From contig JAQFVV010000941.1 of assembly GCA_028023455.1 (NCBI GenBank), forward strand, positions 90,977-154,976: DNA of 64,000 nt, written 5' to 3'. Positions 1-13,276 of this stretch are shown here, one piece after another. This DNA comes from Epiperipatus broadwayi (lineage: Eukaryota; Onychophora; Udeonychophora; Euonychophora; Peripatidae). The position numbers and the translations under genes were made by a program. The notes below the pieces were generated by a model. That model saw only the letters and a list, made by a program, of their open reading frames with translations. It did no database searches and was not told where the DNA came from. How positions within the stretch are numbered: the stretch's first letter is position 1; each line of letters opens with the position of its first letter.

Positions 1-1690
1 TACATTTTTTGTTACCTTTTCTTAATGTATAAAGTAATTTACAAAACATTTCTATTTCTTTTAACTTATAACATTCTGCATTTCACTGTCTCAGAACATA
101 GAATATATACTGTGTTATTGCCTTTATATATAGCATACTATACTTCTCATTTCATCAACTCCATATAATTTCTGCTGTGAATACTGAAGGTATTTTTCCT
201 TATACTAAGTATATGTTAAACAGACCTCTGCAAATTGTAAATAATTAGTTGTAATGGTGAGTTTAAAATAAATATTTATTGTATTAAATTCAAATCTATT
301 ATTAAATAAAATAAAATAGAAAGCATTCTTACCAATTTGAAATGATAAAGAACACTAGAAGTGTTTTAAAACTATGCATTATACCCATAAAATGTAGAGA
401 GTTCATATTAGGAACATGGTCACTAGTGATGCAGTATGTTTATTAAAAAAAACAGTTTGTTGTTAACAAGTGTATTTTTAAGCACTATTATGTTTCAAAA
501 ATTAAAAGGAAATTGCTTCAGATTTTTTACTGGCTAGCAAAAAATTTACTAGCAAAAAATTTACAATCTTGTCTCTAGATAATTTTTTTTTGCTAAAGAT
601 CTCTGAATTCAATCAATAAAAATTTTTGTTAATGTAACTTGTCATGTTTAAAATTTATATTAAAGTTTTTATTTTATTTTATATAGTTTTATACCCATTA
701 ATTATTATTTGCAATCAATCATTGACATTGTGTGTGCAGGATATATACCACAAGTAGGTTATTATAATGTTGATTATCATAATGTATTGAGGTTTAAGTT
801 AATATATATATCACTGTGTAACCATGTTATGATAGCTTTGATTACTATGCTGTTAACACGTGAATAGCTGATAATTATTAGAGTTGATAATGAAAAAAAA
901 TTGTAATTACTAAACTATCAATGAAAATGAATTTCAGAATATTTGCCTTGTTTGCTAATAAAATATATATCAGAATATGAGAATGAGTTCTACTGTGATT
1001 AATTGTGAATGTATTTAACTTTAGTCTGCTAGCAGATTGTTTGAAAGAATAAATAATTTATATGGGTCGAAAAGATAGATGGATTCATTCTATCTTTTCA
1101 CAAAGACTTTATCTTGTGTTTTAAAGTGAGAGTATTTATTTATAGTTAAAAATCTACAAAGCACATGTGCATGAGCTCAGTGCTGATTATTAATATTACA
1201 ATTTATAAACATAGCACTATATAAAATAAATATTTCATTTATATGAGTATAAAAATAATATGTTAAGTAAATTAAATATTTTCTGTCTTGGTAAAAGTAT
1301 GCAAGTTCTAATAATCTGCTTTCTGATTTTGGAAATGTTTTGTGTTTGTGTATGTGGTGTTTATTGATTTATATTTTGATTTGCTTGTATGATTAACACT
1401 TAGCTGTCTTCTGAATCTGTTTTGTATTAAATAGTGAATGATACTGCCTTGTTTAGTTCAAAATCTGACTACTTTTATGTGACATGTTTATGGTATCGGG
1501 AAATATGTTAATTTTAAATCAAGATTTCAACATCAACAGTGATTCAATGAATAACATATTCAGTGTTCATATATGATTTATTTAGCAAGCCTACCAGGTT
1601 GATTTATCTATGATTATAAGTTTTGAATTCATTTAACTTGATGCTGTTGATAGCAATATGATGTCCCAATTATAGTTTATTAATTTATCA
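1..1690. other. A+T-rich DNA without visible genes
   Basis: No open frame with protein-like texture, no RNA gene and no clear repeat is visible. A 16-17-base direct duplication around a CTAGCAAAAAATTTAC word occurs near 533-566. The rest is low-complexity A+T-rich DNA. Confidence 0.6.
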
Positions 1691-2032
1691 TACTTTTTGA
1701 TTATAATGATAAGAGAAAGATAAAAGATTCTAGTTGAATTTATATATTCAACTGTGTCCATCATCTAATATTAAGTATTGAATATCTTTAGAAAAATAAC
1801 TCTTTCAATTACATACAACTGTAAGTAATGCATACAGGTTAATATATGCACAACATTTCAAGATGTATTATTCTCCTATCTTCATTTGTTGCTGGTCTGT
1901 CCACTGACAGTATTAGCATGAGAATTGAATCTGGACCCTTAGATTCTTGAATATTGAATTTTAAGATAACTCTCTAATTAACTTAGTCATCCTGCCAAAG
2001 GCAACAGTCAGTAGAAATTTCATAACATTATG

Positions 2033-2217
2033 TATAGTCACACTAGATTGACTTATAGGGTTATTTACCATTGTTGTGTGAGCAGCTTCTTCAAAGAACA
2101 TGACAATGGCAAATAACTCTGTAAATCAACCTAGTGTGACTATAAATATTATATGGTGAAGAAGCTGTTCACATGACAATAGTAAATAATCCCATAAGTC
2201 AACCTAGTGTGACTATA
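2033..2217. repeat. Central palindrome with an extra direct copy
   Basis: Arms 2,033-2,093 and 2,158-2,217 are inverted copies of about 60 bases (outer word TATAGTCACACTAG, inner word GCAGCTTCTTC). A third partial copy (about 2,098-2,146) sits between them in the same orientation as the right arm. The centre of the larger SINE palindrome therefore has its own inverted plus direct repeat structure, as if a duplication occurred at the junction. Confidence 0.75.
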
Positions 2218-2319
2218 TATAATTATTGGAAACCATTAATCAAATTTTCTCTTAGAAAAAATAGAGAAATCATAAAGAACCTCATAGATAAGTATGTAAA
2301 ATTTGTACTGATTGTTGCC

Positions 2320-2395
2320 TTTGGCATAATGGCTCAGTTTGTCAGAGTGTTACTTTAAAAAAATCTAAGAGTCCAGGTTCAATTCCCATACCAGT
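2320..2395 (+). ncRNA. tRNA-like head of the right-hand SINE
   Basis: An A-box-like TGGCTCAGTTT (2,330-2,340) is followed 46 bases later by a perfect B box, GGTTCAATTCC (2,376-2,386), which is the spacing of a tRNA gene. The intervening CTTTAAAA...ATCTAAGAGTCCA stretch resembles the anticodon arm and variable loop of tRNA-Lys(UUU). The acceptor stem does not pair and extra A residues sit in the anticodon loop, so this is a SINE promoter and not a working tRNA. A mutated copy on the minus strand lies at about 1,910-1,995 in the left arm. Confidence 0.6.
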
Positions 2396-2640
2396 ACTGT
2401 TATTGATAAGGTTAACAACACCTGAAGAAGAGAGAAGAATAATACCTCTCAAAGTATTGTGCATATACTAACCTTTGTGCTATTACTAACAGGTGAATGT
2501 AATTGGAAGATTTAAATAAAATAATTTTTTTTCTAAAGATATTAAATACTTAATATTAGAAGATGAAAATAGTCTAATATATAAATACAACTAAAATACC
2601 ATCATCACAATTTTTCAGGATTATAATAAAAGATTCTAGT

Positions 2641-4669
2641 ATCCTTAATAACTTCCATAGTTTACTAAGAAAAAAATGTGTTTGCCCTGATAGTCTTTTA
2701 TTATATTACTGCTTTTTTACCATGTATAAGTTTTACTATTTATTTTTAACCAACTACTTTCTGAAATACAATTTTGAAAGTCTATTATTGTAAATTATTA
2801 AATGATAAAGTATTATTACAATTTTTTTTTTTATTAAAACAGCAGGTTAAGAAGAATTTATTATTGCTAATATTGAAAATACTATTTACTATTAATATTT
2901 TAATCTTTTGGATGTCTACAAATAATTATAAACAACAAAGATTTATGAATAGTATATTTAATATTAGGTGAAAGATATTTTAATCTTATTATCCAATCCA
3001 ATTTTATCCATTTAAATAAATTGATTTAAAAGGAATATATATTGAAATAATTAACTATATATATATATATATAAAAGTGTGTATAAGTTAATAGCAATAT
3101 TTTCAGTATTAATTATTATCACTAACTTTCTTATTATATACTAATAAGTTAGTACAACCAAATAACATGAAATAGTGTGAGATCATTTCTTCATGGATAA
3201 ATATAAATGCTTCAACTTTGCATTAAGAATATCAAGTAATTTAAACTCTCATATATTTGCTTAAGTATACTTATTTATTTCTTAGCATGGACTTATTTTG
3301 AGCTATATTATGTATTTACCACTGTAGTATTAATTTAATATTCTTTAAAGATGATCTTTTCTTTTTTTTTGAAGGAAGGCCACATTGCTAATAAGCATTG
3401 ATCAGAGAACAAAGGATTGATCTGCAAAATAACTCTTGGCCAAAGTTATTAAACAGAAAACAATAAAATCAATATATCCTGCAAATCTCATTCATGTTAT
3501 ATTGCCATAGAGACCAGAATATTCAGATGCCAATATACAAAGCAACTCAGTTTCACATTGCATTATAAAATTATTAAATATTTGTTTAACAAATTTATTG
3601 TTAAATTATAAACTAAAAATCGTTTCACCATTGCTTATTGCACCAAGAGTTTAGTGAGATAAAAATGGCCTATATTTTGCAATCCTGGTCTAACTTGTGT
3701 TGTAGCCAACCAATATATTTTGTATTTGTTCTGCATAAAAAAGACCAGGTTAGTCAAATAATGATTTTTGTTCTATTATCATTTTTGGAATTTTTTTTTT
3801 AATGTTTCCAATTACATTAGACTTATATTAATACTCTCACACATTGTTTTATTTACTGTTCTTATTATTTTTTCTATACATGATTGCTATTATGAATGAG
3901 AATATTATATTTATATCAAAATTACTAATAACTAAACACACACATGCAAATTTGAATACACCAACAAAATACACATTATTTAATTATAGAGTTCAGTAAA
4001 TACTTGGCATAAGTTTGTAAAAACAATATCAGTTATGAATTAAGCTTATTATTTATAAATTATTTAGATTCATTTTAACAATAACAATTAAATAATTCAC
4101 AACTCAAAATCTTTGTAAAAATATTCTGATAATGTTAATGAAAGAAAATATGATCATTTGTTATAAATAGTGTACAATTATGTTAAAAAAATGTTATTTT
4201 TAATAGATTTTTAAACTTTATTATCACTACAGACATGTTTTAGAAACTGTCTATCAGCTGAAAGTTGGCTAATAGTAATGGTCTAGTGCACAGATATGAG
4301 GATGAAAAAAGAACCCCCAAACAACACAAAGCATAATTATATTTACATGCAGGAGATTGATATGTGAAATCCTATATTTATTTATATGTGATGGAAATAT
4401 TTACTTAGCTAGATTTTAAGTATGATAATAGGAGAGATGGAGGCATAAAAATGATTTACATATCCCAGAATAATGCAAATCAGATAGTACTCAATAGAAT
4501 ATGAGATTAATTATTTCTCTGAAGAATATAAATCTCTCTATTCATGTGCAGTTAGTATTTTTGTTGTTGCTTGCATTTACTTCATAGAGTTATAAGTATT
4601 TCTACCACTATCTTCTCTTCTCTAACTTCAGTGTACATGTGATATTTACTCACCTTCCATTATTATTTC
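2641..4669. other. A+T-rich DNA without visible genes
   Basis: Only a short (AT)n run (about 3,055-3,073) and low-complexity tracts are seen. The open frame at 2,774-2,971 has no recognisable protein character. Confidence 0.55.
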
Positions 4670-7243
4670 TAGATAAATATGGACCCACATTATATATATT
4701 ATTTTCTACCATTATCAATGCATTGTAGGATTTTAGCAGTCGATAGTTTTCACCTTCACATCAAACTTTTAAAGATTTTTATTTCATCTACTCATATCAC
4801 TTGTGATTTTTTTTATTTATATTCTATTAGGCTTCAATATAAAATTTCAACTGTCTATCTACATCTCTACCTCAACTCAATTTCAATCACTTAAATTTTT
4901 CCAATGTTACCATAATACCTATTGGTTTTCTCACCCATTCTTCATTTTCAATCTGTTTTTGTTACTCCTAAGATACAACTTTACATATTTTAATGGTTTA
5001 TATAATGTCTCTACATTGTTTTCTATTAAGTGTCCAAAACTCAGATTCATAAATAAGAACTGATAAAACACATATACAAAAAACTTTCTTTTCAAATACG
5101 TAGGCATGTTTTCTATTAATACTAAGTTATTTTTAATTCTGTAATTAATTTATTTTATTATGTTTCCATCTCTATTAAATTATGACTAAGATATTTGGAG
5201 TTATTAAATTCTTCTAATTCATGATCATTGATTTTTATTTTCTTCTTCTTAGAAAGTCCATCAAACATTGCTATAATGTTTTTAGTACTTATACTTAGTT
5301 CTACCATCTTAACATTTACTGAAGTTGTAAAGTATTATTTTCAAAAACAATTGCATTATCTGCAAAATCTAGATGACTCACATGATTTATATTTATCTTT
5401 ATTTTCTATAATTTTCTAAATTAACTCATAAATTTAAATTAGCCTATCATATGCCCTTATCATTGTTAATTTGTTATTGGTACCATTTAATCTTATTATT
5501 CTTGTTGCAGTTTGATAAATATTCTTTAGAATGTGATAATATTTTGAGTTTTGACAACTGCTTTAATCAATAATGAAATGCTTATATAATCAAATGCATT
5601 TTTATAATCTGCAAATCTAAACAATATTGGCAATCCATTACCTCTAATTTTTTCTATAACTTTTCTCAAAAGTTGTATAGAATAATCCATTGTGCTACAC
5701 CTGCTATTTTTTTAACTGATTGTAATTCCAAATTCATGATAGAAGAGGATTCTAAAAATCTTAGTAGAGAGAAAATAACAGGTCTTTAATTTCTAATATT
5801 TTCATTATCACCTTTTTTAAGTATCAGTATTACTTAAGCATTTTTTTCAAACATCTGGTATCTGTTTATCATGTAGACATTTCATATACAGTTTGTTAAC
5901 AATCTTTCAATTTCTTCACCTACTTTTAAAATATTAATAATAATTAATTCCTAGAGCTTTCTCTTTTTATAGATTTTCAATTCAAAAGATGTAGCAATTA
6001 TAGAGAATAACTACTTTTTTATAGAATTCTTTGCCATATTTTATGATCTTATCTCTTTTTAGCAATAATTCCATTTCTTATTTCTGATACTAAGATGCTG
6101 TTTTATACTTCTAAGATTTTTATTCTCTTTTATAGCTTTACTTGTTAATTTATAATTATAATTTTTTATATCATTATTTACTCATTTTTTACAATTTTAC
6201 AAAAGTCTTTATATTCAATTCTTCTTAGTCGAATTTTTCTAGTCTAAATTCTTTGGAAAGTTTCTGAAAGTTAAAAATATCAATTGTTAATAATGTCTTT
6301 CTTAATAATTTTTGTCTCAAAACATTTTGTGTTAACAAATATCTTACATTTCACTGATCAATGATCATCTCTTGTTTTAAATATTTTAATGACATTATCC
6401 TATACATTTATTTGCATAATTCCATGTACATTTTAATTTAGTATTTTTTTTCCAAAGAAAGAAATTTATTATATATGGTTATTTTCCCCTGAACTCCACA
6501 AGTCTGTACCTTTTAGTTGTATACCAATTCTAGAAATAAAGACTTCCATAGCAGTCCTCTATTTATTAAAAATCTTTCATTAATTTTTGTAAATAATTTT
6601 GCTATTCTTTTTGATATGCCATTAATTTTCACAATCACTTGTTATTTATAATGAATACAACTTTATTTTTCTTTCCAATATAGAATGCATATCTACTTTT
6701 TGAATTAATACTTTTTTTACCTATTTATGTTAGACAATTTTTCTTTCAATTTATATAATCTTCTTTCAATTGAAAATGATGTGCAGTTGTACATATCTGA
6801 ATGACGGATAATCTTTGAATGACAGCTTGGATCTGCAAACACAGTGCCGTTAGCACCCTTTGCCTTCAACTACCAATTGCTGTCTTGATTGACATCTTTA
6901 CAATCTCTGTGAAAAAAGTCCATAACTTATTATTGTCAATCATGATTGTGAATGTCTATAACAAAATCTAAAAGTCATTTCTATACCCTCTTATCTTGCT
7001 TTCAAGGAATCTATTAAAAAATATTAGGCACCAAGAAGAAAGACTGTGATTTCTTAAAATCAGAAGTAAAAGGTCATAAACTCGCCATACTGATTGATGC
7101 CAATGATCACCTAATAACAATACCCTCAATGACAAGAAGCTATGAGCTGGAAATAAACAAATTAACTTGACCTGATTTTTCGAGGTGTCAACAAGAAATT
7201 AGAGGAACTTATTTCAGATAATAATAAAATCCTTTTTGCAGCC
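4670..7243 (-). pseudogene. Decayed RTE-type LINE, internally deleted
   Basis: This is a minus-strand copy of the same family as the element at 10.96-15.3 kb. The match covers the 3' end (about 4,680 against 10,985), the reverse transcriptase (4,920-5,400 against 11,230-11,740), the endonuclease/RT junction (about 6,490 against 13,115) and the 5' leader (6,770-7,240 against 14,800-15,295). The catalytic box at 5,355-5,369 reads D-F-A-D-N on the minus strand, so the second aspartate of the Y/F-A-D-D box is lost. Stops and frameshifts fill the rest, and most of the endonuclease is missing (2.6 kb against about 3.4 kb for the other copy without its microsatellites). Plus-strand open frames here (4,679-5,419) are antisense shadows. 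RTE elements encode an apurinic-type endonuclease and reverse transcriptase that copy RNA at a nicked target; this copy cannot. Confidence 0.75.
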
Positions 7244-7365
7244 ATAGATAGATAAATAAATGAATGAATAGATGAATAAAAGAATAGATAGATGAAGAAG
7301 TGGGTGTAAAGATAGATAGGTAGATAAATATATAGATAGATAGGTAAATAGATAGATAGCATAAG
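7241..7365. repeat. Imperfect GATA/GAAT tetranucleotide repeat
   Basis: Interrupted TAGA, AATG and TAGG units run from the 5' end of the dead RTE copy. The minus-strand frame rich in Tyr-Leu-Ser-Ile repeats (7,162-7,464) is only this satellite translated. Confidence 0.8.
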
Positions 7366-10300
7366 TAAGTTTTTGGAAACATTTAGCAAAGGGCATTGTG
7401 GATAAATGAAAAGAAAATTATTATAATTTATCGTAATTTTCTGTGTTTGACCAGAATTTAACAAGGTGAAATATGTTTTCCATTTGATAACGTTAATTTT
7501 ATATATTAATATATACTATTTGCATTGCAGATTGCATTCATCGTAGCATTATCATCAAATAAGTTGTGTTTGCTTTTTGTATCTCAACAAAAATTAATAT
7601 AAAAATAAGTAAAGATTTACTATAAGTAATGATTTGTTTTATATATATAGTGAGTAGAATTTGTACTTAATTTAATTTTTTAGAGCTTTTTACATTAGTT
7701 GATTTGAAGCAACTACTTTGTGTATGATTGTCATTATGGTACTCAGCTGGAGTTAAATGTATCACATGTTGTCAATAACAGTTTGTTATTTTACCAAATT
7801 AGAAACATCTGTTTGCTCTTTTCTTCGTATTTAAATATTATTAATAGCTCTTATAAATTGTATCTGACACAATATTGATTTTTTTGGGATTCATTTTAAA
7901 TTTTAAATTTTTCATAAAAAACATGTTTTACCATACTTTAATAATAAAATAATTTGTGTTTACTTCGTGTTTTGCTAAATGTATATATATATATTTAAAG
8001 AATCATTTATAATTTTTACCATAATGTTTTGTTATTAAATAAAAATAGTTTTAAAAGTTGTATACAGTTGCAGAATTTTAAAATATTAAGTGGGAATATA
8101 AACTATTATATATAATTCAGTAATGAATAATTATATATTAGGATACAGTTTTAATTTATATATTTATTTAAAATATACTTTAAATCCCGCTTTACCTGAC
8201 ATTCTTAAATTATATAAATAAAAAAGCCCCGAAGAAATAAAAATAAATTTTCAAGATGCCTTTCATTTTTTTCATATATTGTGATGAGTCTGCCTTCCAA
8301 CTACATGTGTATAGTCATTGGTATTTCACCATATGGCAATCTATTCCTAATAATGGGATTTTTTTATTTGCATAAAATACTGATAAAACTTTCATTGTAA
8401 AAAATATAACTAACTTGTCTTGATTATGAATAAGGTGTGTTTTTTTTAAAAAAACTGAATATAATCTGTTTATACAGATATATTTGAAAGTTCCAGATCA
8501 GGGTTTGGTAAACTTTTTAACTTGAAGAGTCATTTTATTTAAATATCTCACACTCCCATAAAAAGCAGCAGATATCTGAAAAGTATGATTGAATTTCTGA
8601 ATGGCTGCAGTTATATTTGAATATTTATTTATTTTAGTAATAAATACTATAGAATCTATATACATGTTAATGAAAATAAAAATTCTCTTAAAAATAAACA
8701 AACAAGAACAAAATTTACCTTGACAGTCTGATTTCCTCACAAAATACAGTAATTATTATTTAACTGTCTATTTAATTTTCTAGGCACTGTAACTTGTTGA
8801 GTGTAAAAAAAATATTCTCAAACCAAAGCACAAGATAGAGATTTTGTAGATAAGAGTAGCCATGTTATCTTTGTACCTAAATTTATTTATATAGGGCAAT
8901 CTGAATCATCTTGTAATAAAAGCATGAAGGTCTTTCATTAATCACTTTTTATCCATTAACTTTATTCTATCCATTAACAATCATGAAATTTTACAATATA
9001 TTGCTATATATATTATGAAATATTAAAATCTTTGTAATTCTCTTATCTTAGAGGTTGATAAAAGAAAATAACAAAAATAATGGTTAAACCATCAAATGAA
9101 CCATGTATCATTGGTTTGAAATAAATATTTTATTATCTAAGTCATGATTAATATACTTCATATAAGATTGGTCACAGACTTTGAATTATTAGATAAAGTG
9201 AAAAACTTGAGTTACACTAAAAACAAGAATAGTCATTTTAATCCAGAAGCATGTAAAAGAATTAAAATATTAGAAAAAAATAATGTTAAATGTTAGAAAA
9301 AATAATGTAGATTTTGAAACATGTTAATAATTACTAAATTAAAATAGAATTTCTGCTTATGATGCTGAAACATGAATAACCAAAAAAGAAGATGGAAAAA
9401 AGATGGTTATATTTAAAATATGATGCTATTAACTGTTCACAATTTGACATTTTCTTTCATTCCACTTGGCAAGAGTTTTTGAAAATGCTCATCTTCACCA
9501 TAAAATCATTTTTATACTAAAACTCAATCAGTTGGACTTGATTTCTTTGTAATTTGATTTTATGAATGAATAATATTCTAAAAAAATTACATTTGTTTAA
9601 ATATTTAAAAACTGACTTGAAATTAAACAATGACTATACCCATCATCAACCAAGTTAATGTAAACACTTTCAGAAAATGAACAAAATGTTTTTTTATTTG
9701 TTTTATTTTTAATGTAAATGAATTAAGGCAGATTTATAATAGATCTATAAAGTTTTTTTTAATATATTTTCTTTATAATAATTACAATATTATTTTAACA
9801 TCATGTTGACTCTGGCAGATAATAACTTAATATATGTTCTGGCAGATAATAATGTAATATATGCTGTGATTTTCTTTCATTATATTACAATCAAGTTTGT
9901 TAACTTTTATGTCTAAAAATAAAAGATAAATAAATAAATTGGAAGATTACATGTGTATTTTTTTTTAAAAATAACAATCAATCAAAAATATTTTATAAAC
10001 AAGCAAAAAATCATATTTTGGTTATACTAAAATCTTTGCAAAAATTTTGATCAGAAGTAAGGCATTTTTTTCTGTAAACAATTATATTCATTAGTTCTAA
10101 GTTGACTCTTTATAATATACTGACTTTTTCAGCGTTTCCCCCCAAAACATCAATAAAAGCAAAAACACAGGTCATTATCACTTATTATAACATTTTAAGA
10201 CTGCAGAATGACACTCTATAGAAATAAATAAGGAACATTTTGTGATGATGAAGAATGCATATAGATTATTATTATAAAGAATGCTTCAAATTTCCTGAAC

Positions 10301-10961
10301 CTCTAATAGGACTAATGCATCTATTTTAAAACTGAAGAATAATAAATTCAATACCTAAAGCATGAGCAATAATTTATTTGAATACATAGTTATGGACTCA
10401 ATACTAAAGAAAAGCTTACCATTGACTTCTTTATCAACAAGAATGTCAAATCAGAATAGGCAGATCATTAATCATGAGTTCCATGAGAATGAAAAAAATC
10501 CTGTAGTATTTCTCATGATACTATTAAATCTTTTCAATGGTTACCTATTGGAATGATGGATGTAAAAATTAAAATAAAATAAAGAAGCATTACAAAATGT
10601 TGATTTTGTAACAAAAATATATCTTATCAACATACAATTTATAATATGATTCAGAAACAATAAAGTAGGATCAAAAGCATTGACTTTTGGCTTTTCCAAA
10701 TAAAACTATTTTAATTAATAAGTCCCTAAATAGTTGTCATTTATTAAATATGTCATGCTGAGAATATATAAACTAATTCATGGATCACCTAACTTTCTGA
10801 ACAAGTCAATAAACATACATTAATAAGAAAATTGATTCTATAGTTGTGAATTATAATAGGATATTAGAAATTATTTGCTCAAATAATAATTTTAAGATTT
10901 AATCATAATTAATATAGAGCATTTTTATAAAAAATACTATTATTTATAGATAAGAAGTTTA
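7366..10961. other. A+T-rich DNA without visible genes
   Basis: A two-copy, 27-base tandem duplication with three mismatches lies at 9,811-9,864 (unit begins TCTGGCAGATAATAA). The open frames at 8,498-8,740 and 10,362-10,556 have no recognisable domains, and their codon content follows the local A+T bias. Confidence 0.55.
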
Positions 10962-11396
10962 CCTTAACATAATCATCATCAACTATTATGAATCCACTGC
11001 CAAATGAAGGTCTCTCCATGTTCAATCCATCTTTTTTTATCTTTAGCCTCTCTTCTCCACATAATCCTTACATACTTTTTTATTGCATCAATTCATCTTA
11101 TGTGTGGTCTCTTTCTGGATATTTTATAATCCCTTGTTTAATATTTCAGTTGTCTTTCTATTATCATCTCTTTTAGAAATATGTCCAGCCCAACTCATTT
11201 CAATCTTTTAATCCTTTCAATGATGTCAATAACACCCATTTGTTCTTTTACTCATATATTGCATTTTTTATCTCTACTTGCTACTCCTAACATGCATCTC
11301 TCCGTACTTTTTTGAGCTGTCTGAAGTCTCTATATTGCTCTTCTATTAAGTGTCCATGTCTTAGATCCATAAGTAAAAACTGTTAAAAGACATTTA

Positions 11397-11663
11397 TTAA
11401 AAAGTTTCCTTTTTCAACCACATAGGCAAATTTTCGTTTAATATTAATTTATTTCTAACAAAAGCACTCCAACCAAGTCTAATTTTTTGATTAATTTCAT
11501 CCATTATGTTTCCATCTGCAGTAATAATCTGGCCAAGGTATTTGTAGCTAACTTCTTCTAACTCATTGTTATCAATCTTTATTTTCATCTTTTGAGAAAT
11601 TCCATTGAACATTATTTTACTCTTTTTAACATTTATCTTTAGACCTACGCTTTTTATTTTCAT
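11397..11663 (-). pseudogene. RT palm/thumb fragment of the RTE element
   Basis: This 88-residue open stretch is the best preserved part of the element. It begins shortly after the D-Y-A-D-D catalytic box and holds G-L-K-I-N-V-K-K-S-K-I-M-F-N, E-V-S-Y-K-Y-L-G-Q-I, A-D-G-N-I-M-D-E-I and I-R-L-G-W-S-A-F, the order found in RTE-clade reverse transcriptases. It is cut from the catalytic box by a one-base frameshift near 11,650 and ends at a stop where the family continues. It is a fragment, not a separate gene. Confidence 0.85.
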
Positions 11664-13276
11664 CTGTTAACTCTTGCATCATTTCCTGAAGCTCTGAACT
11701 ATTATTTGCAGAAACAATTATATCATCTGCATAATCTAAATGACTTAAATTACTCTTATTCCTTTAGATTTCCATTTTAATCCACAAAATATATTTTATG
11801 GCACTGCTATAAAAAGTTTTGGAGATATGAATCATTCTGTCTTATACCCTTCTCAATGTTTACCTTGATGATCCAATGCTTTAATCTCTGAATAAATGCT
11901 TATAGAATCAAATGCCTTCTCACAATATACAAGTCCAAAGCATAGTGGCAACTCTTCATTGACCCTTTCTATAACTTCTCTGAGTACTTGAATATGACCC
12001 ATTTACTAAAACCACATTTAAATTCAGCTTGTTCTCTTGGTTTGTTGAAATCCACAGTTCTCTATAGATCAGTTGTAATTATTTAGGTAAAATGTTTTGT
12101 ATAAAACTGATAAAAGATTGATAGATCTGTAATTTCTGATATCTTCTTTATCACCTTTTTAAATATTAATATTAATATTTTCCAATCAAGTTCATTTAGA
12201 CATCTGGTATATAACTTTGCCAAAAATCTTTATATTTCTTAACCTGCTTCTTTTAAAATATCAATTATAATGCCTTGATTACTGGAAAATTTCCCCTTTT
12301 TTATAAATTTAATTACATATCCCCATCTTCATTTAAAATCCTGGGGCAATTAAGAAGATATAATGGTTGTAGAAGGGACTTTTCCTTGATATTTATTACT
12401 ATACAATTCTTGATAGAATTCTTCTACCCATTTCATGATATCATCTGTCTTTTTAGTAATAGTGTTCATCTTTTTTCTTATTGCAGATATATATTTCCTA
12501 TCAATATCAAAGTGTTTTTTTACAATCTTGAGACTATTATTCTTTTTTTCCTTGCTAGTACACAATTACCTTTTCTTATATTATTATCAACTCTTTTTTG
12601 CACCAATTTTCAAAATTCAAGATATTCAATACTTCTTAATGCAACATTTTTATATATTTTCATAATCATTCTTTTCTCTTTAAATTCTCTAGTCTCAACA
12701 AAAATTTTATTGGTCAATTTCTGCTTTGTTCTACCAAATATCTTGGCTGCAGTTTTTAAAAGTGTATCAGTTATTTTCCTATTAATTTCATTCAAATATG
12801 AATCATATTCAAAATTTGTTAATATTTGAAAACGATTTGCAAGTTTTAATTTAAATTCATTAGAATATTTGTGAAGATCAGGAATAGCAACTGTGACTAT
12901 CAGTTTTCCTAATAATATTGTCTATTGAGTTTTGCATTAACATGTATCTTACATCACTTACACTAAGAAATTTATTGAGAACATTACAGTCTTGAAACGT
13001 ATTTTCTGTTAGTCAAAATATCCACTTCTATGGTATCTTCATTTGGATGCTTTTATGCCCATTTCCTTTTAATATTTTTTTCAAAAAAAGAATTTCATAA
13101 TATAAAGTTTTTATTTTTCTGCAAACTCCATATGTCTATGCCCTCTCTCATTTGTATTATCATAACCAAATTTACCTACAACACATATCTTTCAATTGTT
13201 TAGCAATTTTAGCATTAGTCTCCCATAACAATTTTAAAATGATTGGTCTGACCAAAAGTCTTTTGTGTATTCTATA

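Larger units (their letters stand above)
1690..2640. repeat. Head-to-head SINE pair forming a ~0.95-kb inverted repeat
   Basis: The left arm (about 1,690-2,033) reads as the reverse complement of the right arm (about 2,217-2,640) over most of its length, with scattered mismatches and small gaps. Shared words include the GATAAAAGATTCTAGT outer end, the TCTAATATTAAGTATT stretch, and a tRNA-like block next to the centre. Each arm looks like one tRNA-headed SINE, joined 5' end to 5' end. Single-arm relatives occur at about 40.99-41.11 kb and 44.85-45.18 kb, so this is a dispersed family and not a one-off palindrome. The open frame at 2,173-2,358 lies wholly inside it and is not a gene. The paired structure is seen directly; the SINE origin is inferred from the Pol III box spacing. 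Confidence 0.75.

Noticed and set aside
7162-7464. Tyr-Leu-Pro-Ile repeat protein on the minus strand
   Set aside because: Translation of an imperfect tetranucleotide repeat.
12275-12829. 184-residue plus-strand open frame
   Set aside because: It is antisense to the RTE linker on the minus strand (Lys-rich K-K-F-D-I-D-R-K-Y-I-S-A region), and its own composition (Phe, Leu, Ile) is what antisense Lys-rich DNA gives.
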